Part shown: positions 1 to 5,422 of the stretch, in pieces | How positions within the stretch are numbered: position 1 is the stretch's first letter | How the letters are laid out: each line of letters begins with the position of its first letter | NCBI GenBank assembly: GCA_024638585.1 | Contig: JAHEKA010000144.1 | Span: 1 to 6,212 of the forward strand | Origin: Rhodospirillales bacterium | GTDB taxonomy: Bacteria; Pseudomonadota; Alphaproteobacteria; SMXQ01 | DNA length: 6,212 nt | Direction: 5' to 3' | Notes under the pieces: model-generated | The model's input: only the letters and a program-made list of their open reading frames with translations | Database searches by the model: none | What the model was told of the DNA's origin: nothing | Position numbers and translations under genes: made by a program

Positions 1-155
1 AATTGCTGGAGTATCCCGAACTCGGCATGGAAGCGGTGTGGCGGATCGAAGTGGAGAACTTCCCCGCCTTCATCATCGTCGACGACAAGGGCAACGACTT
101 TTTCGCGTCCGTCACCACGGCGCCACCGTCCAATGGCGAACTCCTTACGCTATAA
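1..155 (+). CDS. Class I (Fe-S) fumarate hydratase, C-terminal end only (5' truncated by window)
   Basis: Reading from base 3, the frame is open for 50 codons and stops with TAA at 153-155; the start lies outside the window. The peptide contains LGMEAVWRIEVENFPAFIIV followed by DDKGNDFF. I recognise this as the closing segment of the beta (C-terminal) domain of class I fumarases and the related tartrate dehydratases. These oxygen-sensitive [4Fe-4S] enzymes interconvert fumarate and (S)-malate in the cytoplasm as a TCA-cycle step. The iron-ligating cysteines are upstream and cannot be checked. After the conserved DDKGNDFF there is a tail of about 16 residues (ASVTTAPPSNGELLTL) that runs into the next gene, whose start overlaps it by 23 bases. 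A tartrate dehydratase beta subunit is the main alternative. Fumarase is favoured because the GMEA...VDDKGNDFF pattern is typical of the single-chain enzymes (fumA-type). Confidence 0.75.
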   Translation, partial: LLEYPELGMEAVWRIEVENFPAFIIVDDKGNDFFASVTTAPPSNGELLTL

Positions 156-759
156 CGGCCCCAAGAACGCCCCCCTTACCCTGGCCCTGGCCCACGGGGC
201 GGGCGCGCCCATGGACCACCCTTTCATGGAAACCATGGCCAAGGGCATCGCTGCGGCGGGCTTTCGGGTGGCGCGCTTCGAATTCCCCTACATGGCCAAG
301 CGGCGCGAGGACGGGAAAAAACGCCCGCCCGATCGCGAACCGGTGCTGCGCGCCACCTTCGAAGACATCGCCGGGCGGCTCGGGTGCGAGCGGCTGGTGA
401 TCGGCGGCAAGTCCATGGGCGGTCGCATCGCCTCGATGATGGCGGACGAGCTCGGCGTGCGCGGGCTGGTCTGCCTGGGCTATCCTTTCCATGCGCCCGG
501 CAGGCCCGAGAAGGTGCGGGCCGATCACCTGAACGCGATCAAGACGCCGAGCTTGATCGTCCAGGGCGACCGCGATCCCTTCGGCACCGAGCAGGAGATC
601 GCGGGCTATGCGCTGGGACGCAAGGTCAAGATCGTCACCCTTCCCGACGGCGAGCATTCCTTCAAGCCGCGCAAGAAGAGCGGCCACACGGAAGAAGAAA
701 ACCTGGACGCGGCGATCACGGCGGTGATCGCGTTCCTGAAGCGCCGGGTGCCCAAATGA
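133..759 (+). CDS. KANL3/Tex30-type alpha/beta hydrolase (dienelactone-hydrolase-like)
   Basis: This is a 208-residue single-domain alpha/beta hydrolase, close to the usual length of bacterial KANL3/Tex30-like (COG3571-type) proteins. The oxyanion-side motif HGAG is at residues 21-24. The nucleophile elbow is GGKSMGGR, with Ser94 the likely catalytic serine. The acid is in QGDRDPFG, most likely Asp148, and the histidine is in DGEHSFKP, His175. The triad looks complete, so an active serine hydrolase is expected; the substrate is unknown. No signal peptide is seen, so it is probably cytoplasmic. ATG 133 lies inside the end of the fumarase gene and has no clear Shine-Dalgarno, suggesting translational coupling. 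The next in-frame ATG (211) would remove the first strand and the HGAG motif, so 133 is preferred. Its stop overlaps the following gene in an ATGA. The fold and catalytic residues are visible; any metabolic link to fumarase is only inferred from position. Confidence 0.9.
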   Translation: MANSLRYNGPKNAPLTLALAHGAGAPMDHPFMETMAKGIAAAGFRVARFEFPYMAKRREDGKKRPPDREPVLRATFEDIAGRLGCERLVIGGKSMGGRIASMMADELGVRGLVCLGYPFHAPGRPEKVRADHLNAIKTPSLIVQGDRDPFGTEQEIAGYALGRKVKIVTLPDGEHSFKPRKKSGHTEEENLDAAITAVIAFLKRRVPK

Positions 760-1091
760 AGCCGCCCGATCCCTTTGCCGAACAGGTCGTCGGCCTGTTG
801 ACGCCCTTGGGCCCGGTGCGGTCTCGGCGCATGTTCGGCGGCCACGGCATCTTCATGGACGATGTCATGTTCGCCCTGATCGCGAGCGGCGTCCTCTATC
901 TGAAGGCCGACGCGGAGACCGAGGACGCCTTCCGCGAGGCCGGATCCCAGCCCTTCACCTACAAGAGGAACGGCCGCGAGTTCGCCATGTCCTATTGGCG
1001 GGCGCCCGAAGGCGTGCTGGACGACATGGCGGCGCTCACCCCCTGGGCCGAACGCGCCCTGGGTGCTGCCCGCCGGGCCAAGGGGAAATGA
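756..1091 (+). CDS. TfoX N-terminal-domain protein
   Basis: This encodes a 111-residue protein made only of the TfoX/Sxy N-terminal domain (PF04993-like). Diagnostic features are RRMFGGHGIF beginning at residue 24, GVLYLKAD at 45-52, an F-T-Y segment near 67-69, and MSYWRAP at 78-84. Full-length TfoX of gammaproteobacteria has a second, C-terminal domain and acts in competence-gene control. Stand-alone N-domain proteins are common in other bacteria and their role is not established, so a competence function should not be assumed. The start ATG (756-758) overlaps the hydrolase stop in an ATGA. No strong ribosome-binding site precedes it, which fits reinitiation by ribosomes finishing the upstream gene. 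The frame is open further upstream (an ATG at 384), but that extension reads through the hydrolase gene out of frame and has the arginine-rich look of shadow sequence. The 3' end overlaps the ribbon-helix-helix gene in a second ATGA. Confidence 0.9.
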   Translation: MKPPDPFAEQVVGLLTPLGPVRSRRMFGGHGIFMDDVMFALIASGVLYLKADAETEDAFREAGSQPFTYKRNGREFAMSYWRAPEGVLDDMAALTPWAERALGAARRAKGK

Positions 1092-1324
1092 CGCTCAAGC
1101 GCCATTCGGTGCGCATCGCCGGACACGCGACCTCGGTCTCCATCGAGGATGCCTTCTGGGACGAGATCAAGCGCGCGGCCAGGGCCCAGGGCATCTCCAC
1201 CGCCCGCCTGATCGAAACCGTCGATCAGGGCCGCACCGCCGGTTTGCCTGCCGGCGTCAGGCCGCCCAACCTGTCCAGCGCGCTCCGGCTCTATGTCCTC
1301 GAACGCCTGAAAGCGGGGCGCTGA
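1088..1324 (+). CDS. Ribbon-helix-helix domain protein (PF13467-like)
   Basis: A 78-residue protein. Residues 4-19 (KRHSVRIAGHATSVSI) resemble the basic beta-strand of the alphaproteobacterial ribbon-helix-helix family PF13467. Helix A follows (EDAFWDEIKRAARAQGIS, about 20-37), then a second helix (TARLIETVDQ). The family's closing NLSSALRLYVLERL is at about 61-74. Such proteins are usually small dimeric DNA binders, but this family's targets are not established. Between the second helix and NLSSALR lies a loop rich in Gly and Pro (GRTAGLPAGVRPP). The start codon ATG (1088-1090) shares an ATGA with the TfoX-domain stop. An AAGGGGAA run just before the ATG is purine-rich but very close to it, so coupling to the upstream gene is likely. 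It is the last gene of the + strand cluster. If it binds DNA, autoregulation of this operon is a reasonable guess that the sequence does not show. Confidence 0.85.
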   Translation: MTLKRHSVRIAGHATSVSIEDAFWDEIKRAARAQGISTARLIETVDQGRTAGLPAGVRPPNLSSALRLYVLERLKAGR

Positions 1325-1354
1325 GACGCCGCGTGCCGTGGCGCGCCCGGTTCC

Positions 1355-1406
1355 AAAAAAGCCTTGTTTCAATGATTGTTTAATTAAGGATTTATTTAAG
1401 TAAGGC
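1355..1406 (-). terminator. Possible weak terminator of the AsmA gene
   Basis: Read on the - strand, GCCTT (1406-1402) can pair with AAGGC (1365-1361), and six T residues follow directly (1360-1355). The 36-base loop is very AT-rich and could fold further around TTAA segments. This long loop is unusual for a classical terminator, so only the stem base plus T run supports the call. The surrounding gap, 1325-1422, holds no gene and is clearly richer in A+T than the rest of the window. Confidence 0.3.
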
Positions 1407-1410
1407 GTTT

Positions 1411-1434
1411 GCCCGGGGCGGGCTATTTCTTTTT
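1411..1434 (+). terminator. Possible rho-independent terminator of the fumarase-RHH operon
   Basis: GCCCG (1411-1415) and CGGGC (1419-1423) form a perfect 5-bp G+C stem with a GGG loop. It is followed on the + strand by a T-rich run, TATTTCTTTTT (1424-1434). This is about 90 bases past the stop of the ribbon-helix-helix gene and overlaps the 3' end of the convergent AsmA gene, including its TAG stop. The short stem and the interrupted T tract make it a weak candidate. Confidence 0.4.
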
Positions 1435-4400
1435 CAGCGCGTCGAAGATGCCCCGGATGAACTGATCCCGTGGATCGGGCGGCGGCTGGCTCGGCGCCCC
1501 TTGGGGTGCTCCCTGGGGAGCGTCTTGGGCCCCGCCCTGGGGCTGTCTGGGCTTCGGCTTGCCCATGAACTGGTTGATCAGGGCGCCCGCGGCGCGCTGG
1601 GCCAGCCAGGCCTGCAGCTCGTTGGCCTTGATGATGCGCCGGGGATTGTCGAGCGGCCCCCGCAGGCGCAGGCTGAAGGGCGGCGCCTGCGCATTGCCGG
1701 CAAGGCGGAAGCGCATCGCCCCGTCCATCAGCCAGCGTCCGATATCGACCAGAAGGGTTCCCTTGCCCGAGCCGCCCTCGGCCTCCAGCGCCACGTCACT
1801 GGAGCGCAGCACGCCGTCCTTGACGTTGAAAGTGCCGCTGAGACGGGAAAACTTGGTGCTGCCCCCGGCCATGGCGGATTGCAGCAGGGACAGCAGCGAC
1901 AAGCCGTCGCGCAGGTTCTTGAGCCGGTCGTTCACCGCGGTGAGATTGAAGCCGCTGACCGCGCCGTCGCTGGCCCTGAGCGAACCCTGACCGGCGAGGG
2001 ACCCGGCGATGGCCCGGCTGGTGGTTCCGCTGCCGGTCAGCGCCATCTTGAAATCGACCTTGCCTTTCACGACGTCGATATCGGCCGCGTTGAACATGGC
2101 CTGCTTCAGGTCCATGCGCGCGATGTCGACGTCGAACTTCGCCTCAACCGGTCCACGCGCCTTGTCCGGAGCCGCCACGCCGCCGGTCATGTGGAAGCTG
2201 CCGCCGAGCATGCCGCCGGCCAGCCGCCGCATGGCGAGCCGGCCCTTTTCCAGGGTGATGTCGAGACGCGGCTCGACCACGCGCCAACGGCGCCAGGCGA
2301 TGGCCTTGGCCCGGATTTGCAGATCCGCATCCAAGGCTTTCAGCAGGCCCATATCGATGGGGTCGTCGCTCCACGGCGCGCCCGAGGCCGGAGCCTTGGC
2401 GCGCCCGCCCGCCCCGCCCCGGGGGGAACCCGGTGTGCGCGATTTTTCCGGTCCGGGCAGGAAATGATCGAGGAAGAGCTCATCTCCGCTGAGGTCTCCC
2501 TTGAGGACCGGCGGCATCGCGGCGAGGTTCAGGCTCGCCCGGCCCGCAAGCCGGGACTTGCCGAGTTGCGCCTTGAGTTCGTCGAGCTTTAAATCCAGTC
2601 CCGTACTCGACACCCGCGCGGAGACCGCAAGCGGCGCGCGCGGGCTTCGTTCCGGCGTAAACCCGGCATCGAACAAGCGCACGAAGGTCACGAAATCGGG
2701 ATGCCCCAGGCTGAGGTTGAAATCGACCCGCGGCACGCCGTCCAATCCCGCGATCCGTCCCTTGGCGGCAATATCGATCTTGCCCGCACCAAGCTTGAGA
2801 TCGGCGGTGATGCCCTTGGCGTCGGATTTGAGCCGCCCCTTGACGGCGAAGGGCGCAAGCTTCTCCGCCGGCAGGGGCATCGGCAAGGCGGCCAAGGCCA
2901 GAAGGCGGCGGGGATTGGCGGCGGTCAGGTCGATGGTGATATCCGGCGCCGGCGTCTTGTCGATACCGCGCACCGTGCCCTTGGCTTCCAGCTTGGCCCC
3001 GGCCAGGCTGGCGGCGATGAATTGCTTGAGGGTCAGGGTGCCGCCGGCCAGGGTCCCCGTCGCCTTGACCCCGCTGATCCGCTCCCCGCCATAGGTGAGG
3101 CGACCCACCGACAGATTGAAATTGGCATCGAACGCGGCCAGCGCCGCGAGCCCGCCCGGGGCCGCGGCCGCCGGTGATCCCGGCGCCGCACCTTGTGTCT
3201 TGGCCCCCTTGCCCTGAGAGGACGCCTTCGGCAGGTAGGCATCGAGATTGATCTTATCGAGGTTGAGCCGGGTGCCGATGCCGATGCGCTTGCGCAGCGC
3301 CAGGACCATGCCCCCCGTCAGGTGCGAGGAATCGAAGCGGACGTCGAGCTGGGTGAGCTCGATCCGCTGCGCCTCGGTGGCCACCGCCGCGCGCAATCGC
3401 ACCTTGCGCAAGCGGTCCCGGGGCAGGGATTTGAGGTCGGCGCCAAGCCAGCGCGCGAGCGCCCGGAAGTCGCTGGAATCGAGGCTCAGCTTGCCGCCGA
3501 AGCGCGGCCCGGATTTCCGTTCGGTGACCCGCCCGGCGAGCGCCACCTTGCTGCCGCCGGGCAGCCGGGCGCTCAGGCTGCGCACCTGCAGCGCGCCCTT
3601 GTCCAGCGCCACGGTCGCGCGCACGTCACGGGCGAGGCCCTTGCGGTACACGACGTTGCCGACCTCCGCCTGGAGGGAGACGCTGAAATTCTTGGGAAGG
3701 TCCAACCCGGCCTGGGCGCCGCCCGCCTTCCCCCCGGCCTTCGAACCCCCGGCCTTCGAACCCTTGGCCGTCTTTCCCGCCTTGGTCTTGGCCTTGCTCT
3801 GGCCCGGGCCGGCAAGCCAGGTGTCGAGATCGAGGCGGTTGATCTTGACGCTGCCATCGATCTGGGTCACGTCCCCCGGGGCGATGGTCAGCTGGCCCGA
3901 GGCCTTGGTGCCGTCGAACTGACCCGCGATGCCCTTGAGCGCGATCTGATCCGCCCCGCCGCTGAGATTGGCCGAGAGGCTGAAAGGCCGGGCAAGCCCT
4001 GGGATCGGTTGGGATTTGGCCGGCGCCTTCGGCGCGGCCTTGGCTTTGCCTCCGTCCTTGGCGGGGGCCTCCCCGGCCCGGGCCAGCGTCGCCACCAGGG
4101 CGCCGAGATCGGGGCCCTCGGCGTTGAGGACGCCGGTCAGCGTGACGCTGGGCTTGCCGGGCGTCACATAGCCCGCATAGGTGAGCTTCGCCTTGGCCTC
4201 GGGGAACCCGGTTTCCAGCTGGAGCTTGGTCGACGCCCCCTCGATGATGCGATCGGCGCGCAGCTCGAACGAGAGCGGCAGCCCGCCATAGCGCAGCACG
4301 CCCCGGGCGGCGAAGGGACCGGACAGCGTGCCCGCGGCGATGCGCGCATTGATGCCGGCGACGCGCTGGACCGAGCCCGCGCGCGAATCGCGGTAGGTCA

Positions 4401-4905
4401 ATGTGCTGTTCTCGATGCTGACCTGTTCCAGGGATATGGCATCTCCGGCACCCCGCGCCGGCCCCACGGGCGCGCCGCCGCCCGCACCGGGCAACGATGG
4501 CGCAGGCTTCGTGCCGGGCGTCTCGAAGGACCAGTTCTCCCGCCCGTCGGCCAGCTTCTCCAGGCGGATGTCGGCGCCGCGCAGCACCACCGATTGCACC
4601 ACCACCCTGCCCGACAGCAGCGGCCAGAAGGCGATCCGCAGGTCCAACGCGTCGAGGCGCACCATTTCCGCATCCTTGGCGCCCTTCAGATTGGCGAGCC
4701 GTGCCTTGCGCACGGAAAGCTCGGGCGCCGGCAGGAGCGAGACCGCGATCGCGCCGTCGATGGCGAAATCGCGGCCGGTCGCCTTGCGCACTTCCGCGGC
4801 GATCTCGCCACGATAGGCATTCCAATCGATGAAATTGGGAGCGATCAGGGCAACCCCGACCGCCACGGCCAGGATCGCAACAAACCCTATCAGGACCTTC
4901 TTCAC
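1423..4905 (-). CDS. AsmA family envelope protein, 1160 residues
   Basis: This is a large AsmA-like protein. Residues 4-22 are a hydrophobic anchor followed by APNFIDWNAYRGEIAAEV and ATGRDFAIDG, typical of the AsmA N-terminus. Most of the chain then lies in the periplasm as repeating beta-rich stretches. The C-terminal AsmA domain spans about residues 855-1115, with the SLAGQGSLRASDGAVSGFNL and RLKNLRDGLSLLSLL segments. Disorder-prone linkers occur near 131-155, 276-303, 366-400 (Lys/Gly), 560-590 and 815-850. A Pro/Gln tail with APQG repeats (about 1115-1150) precedes the last residues, FIRGIFDALKKK. AsmA relatives are bridge-like inner-membrane proteins implicated in outer-membrane lipid homeostasis; this one's cargo is unknown. 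I chose GTG 4905 because the anchor begins there, with a modest GGGACGGA just upstream. The frame extends to TTG 4983, but those 26 residues look non-coding. The gene is alone on its strand, convergent with the RHH gene and divergent from DUF4169. Confidence 0.92.
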   Translation of the reverse strand: MKKVLIGFVAILAVAVGVALIAPNFIDWNAYRGEIAAEVRKATGRDFAIDGAIAVSLLPAPELSVRKARLANLKGAKDAEMVRLDALDLRIAFWPLLSGRVVVQSVVLRGADIRLEKLADGRENWSFETPGTKPAPSLPGAGGGAPVGPARGAGDAISLEQVSIENSTLTYRDSRAGSVQRVAGINARIAAGTLSGPFAARGVLRYGGLPLSFELRADRIIEGASTKLQLETGFPEAKAKLTYAGYVTPGKPSVTLTGVLNAEGPDLGALVATLARAGEAPAKDGGKAKAAPKAPAKSQPIPGLARPFSLSANLSGGADQIALKGIAGQFDGTKASGQLTIAPGDVTQIDGSVKINRLDLDTWLAGPGQSKAKTKAGKTAKGSKAGGSKAGGKAGGAQAGLDLPKNFSVSLQAEVGNVVYRKGLARDVRATVALDKGALQVRSLSARLPGGSKVALAGRVTERKSGPRFGGKLSLDSSDFRALARWLGADLKSLPRDRLRKVRLRAAVATEAQRIELTQLDVRFDSSHLTGGMVLALRKRIGIGTRLNLDKINLDAYLPKASSQGKGAKTQGAAPGSPAAAAPGGLAALAAFDANFNLSVGRLTYGGERISGVKATGTLAGGTLTLKQFIAASLAGAKLEAKGTVRGIDKTPAPDITIDLTAANPRRLLALAALPMPLPAEKLAPFAVKGRLKSDAKGITADLKLGAGKIDIAAKGRIAGLDGVPRVDFNLSLGHPDFVTFVRLFDAGFTPERSPRAPLAVSARVSSTGLDLKLDELKAQLGKSRLAGRASLNLAAMPPVLKGDLSGDELFLDHFLPGPEKSRTPGSPRGGAGGRAKAPASGAPWSDDPIDMGLLKALDADLQIRAKAIAWRRWRVVEPRLDITLEKGRLAMRRLAGGMLGGSFHMTGGVAAPDKARGPVEAKFDVDIARMDLKQAMFNAADIDVVKGKVDFKMALTGSGTTSRAIAGSLAGQGSLRASDGAVSGFNLTAVNDRLKNLRDGLSLLSLLQSAMAGGSTKFSRLSGTFNVKDGVLRSSDVALEAEGGSGKGTLLVDIGRWLMDGAMRFRLAGNAQAPPFSLRLRGPLDNPRRIIKANELQAWLAQRAAGALINQFMGKPKPRQPQGGAQDAPQGAPQGAPSQPPPDPRDQFIRGIFDALKKK
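3731..3760. repeat. Perfect 15-bp tandem duplication inside the AsmA gene
   Basis: The unit CCCCCGGCCTTCGAA occurs twice, back to back, at 3731-3745 and 3746-3760 with no mismatch. A diverged partial copy adjoins it at about 3721-3730. The unit is five codons long, so gain or loss keeps the AsmA frame. On the - strand it encodes a repeated Gly-Ser-Lys-Ala-Gly in the Lys/Gly linker around residues 382-391. Confidence 0.9.
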
Positions 4906-4929
4906 GTCATCCGTCCCGAGACATTTCGT

Positions 4930-4947
4930 GCGCACGGCACGGTGCGC
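4930..4947. repeat. Inverted repeat in the AsmA leader
   Basis: GCGCAC (4930-4935) and GTGCGC (4942-4947) form a perfect 6-bp inverted repeat around a 6-base spacer. The left arm is also part of the 8-base palindrome GTGCGCAC (4928-4935), so GTGCGC appears twice as a direct repeat 14 bases apart. It lies 25-42 bases upstream of the AsmA GTG start. It could be an operator, an mRNA hairpin in the AsmA leader, or chance. Confidence 0.45.
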
Positions 4948-4960
4948 CCAAGGAGAATTA

Positions 4961-4977
4961 CCGCAGGGGACTTGCGG
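4961..4977. repeat. Second short hairpin in the AsmA leader
   Basis: CCGCA (4961-4965) and TGCGG (4973-4977) can form a perfect 5-bp stem with a 7-base loop. It sits between the AT-rich core and the first inverted repeat, so an AsmA transcript starting in the core would carry both hairpins. Stems this short arise by chance in G+C-rich DNA. Confidence 0.3.
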
Positions 4978-5107
4978 CGCCAACGGATATTTGCGTTAAT
5001 TCAATGAATAAATTGTGGCGGTTTGAAGATACAGCGGCGTTTGGCGCGAAGGCTGCGGGGCCGCAGGGTCGGGATTTGGACGCGTAGGATAGAGGAGCAG
5101 TCCACCG

Positions 5108-5359
5108 ATGGGTGACGTGATCAACCTCAATCAGTTCCGGAAACAGCGTGCGCGCGACGAAAAGGCGAAGAAAGCCAAGGTCAGCCGCGCCCGGTCCGGG
5201 CGCTCCGGCGGCGAGAAGAAGGCTCAGCGCCAGGAAGCCGACAAAGCCGCCGGCGATGTTGCTCGGAAGAAGCTTGCCCCCGGCCCCAAGACCGGCCCCC
5301 GCACCAAGCCCGGCAGCGACCAGGAACCGCCCGAAGACAGCACGCCCAGCGCGCGTTAG
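5108..5359 (+). CDS. DUF4169 family small basic protein
   Basis: An 83-residue protein, highly charged and without any hydrophobic segment. It begins MGDVINLNQFRKQRARDEKA, the characteristic opening of the alphaproteobacterial DUF4169 family (PF13770). A family-like SRARSGRSGGEK follows at about residues 26-37, then a predicted helical stretch rich in Lys, Glu and Ala to about residue 55. The usual family member is about 60 residues. This one carries an additional Pro/Gly/Lys-rich and then acidic tail (about 57-83) that looks disordered. No function is known for the family. The ATG at 5108 is well supported by GAGGAG at 5092-5097, ten bases upstream. From memory, DUF4169 genes in alphaproteobacteria often sit beside PF13467 ribbon-helix-helix and fumarase genes. 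Here all three occur, but the AsmA gene lies between them. The gene is convergent with the hydantoinase B gene 63 bases downstream. Confidence 0.85.
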   Translation: MGDVINLNQFRKQRARDEKAKKAKVSRARSGRSGGEKKAQRQEADKAAGDVARKKLAPGPKTGPRTKPGSDQEPPEDSTPSAR

Positions 5360-5422
5360 CCGTCCGCTTCCCCCCAACCAGACAGCGTGAAATTCTCATG
5401 ACGCCCACATCCGGGCGGCACC

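Larger units (their letters stand above)
4906..5107. promoter_or_regulatory. Divergent intergenic region between the AsmA and DUF4169 genes
   Basis: This stretch of about 200 bases contains no supported gene and should hold the promoters of both flanking, divergently read genes. Its AT-rich core is about 4984-5016, the most A+T-rich patch on this side of the window. It contains ATTCA-A-TGAAT (4999-5009), a perfect 5-bp inverted repeat around one base. I could not identify a convincing -35/-10 pair on either strand. Two further inverted repeats lie between this core and the AsmA start. A good ribosome-binding site, GAGGAG (5092-5097), serves the DUF4169 gene. Confidence 0.45.

Noticed and set aside
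145..687. 180-codon - strand frame opposite the alpha/beta hydrolase
   Set aside because: The + strand has an intact catalytic triad in the right order and spacing; the antisense translation has nothing recognisable.
384..755. Upstream extension of the TfoX-domain gene to ATG 384
   Set aside because: The added residues are an out-of-phase reading of the hydrolase gene; the TfoX domain begins right after ATG 756, which also forms a typical ATGA overlap.
1501..2592. 363-codon open frame on the + strand opposite the AsmA C-terminal part
   Set aside because: Same reasoning: no family features, no ribosome-binding site, and full overlap with conserved AsmA coding sequence.
3626..4825. 399-codon - strand frame inside AsmA in another phase
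   Set aside because: It is an Arg-rich out-of-phase reading of the AsmA gene with no domain evidence.
4950..4955. AAGGAG on the + strand resembling a strong ribosome-binding site
   Set aside because: No start codon follows at a usable distance, and the only nearby TTG frame ends after a few codons.
4906..4983. N-terminal extension of AsmA to TTG 4983
   Set aside because: The 26 extra residues lack signal or membrane character and would precede the anchor; the GTG at 4905 immediately precedes the typical lysine-then-hydrophobic start. Both leader inverted repeats would also fall inside coding sequence.
3193..5007. 604-codon open frame on the + strand opposite the AsmA gene
   Set aside because: The - strand carries clear AsmA domains over the same bases. 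The + strand translation is rich in Arg, Gly, Ala and Leu, has no recognisable motif, and is the expected antisense shadow of a gene with G/C third positions.
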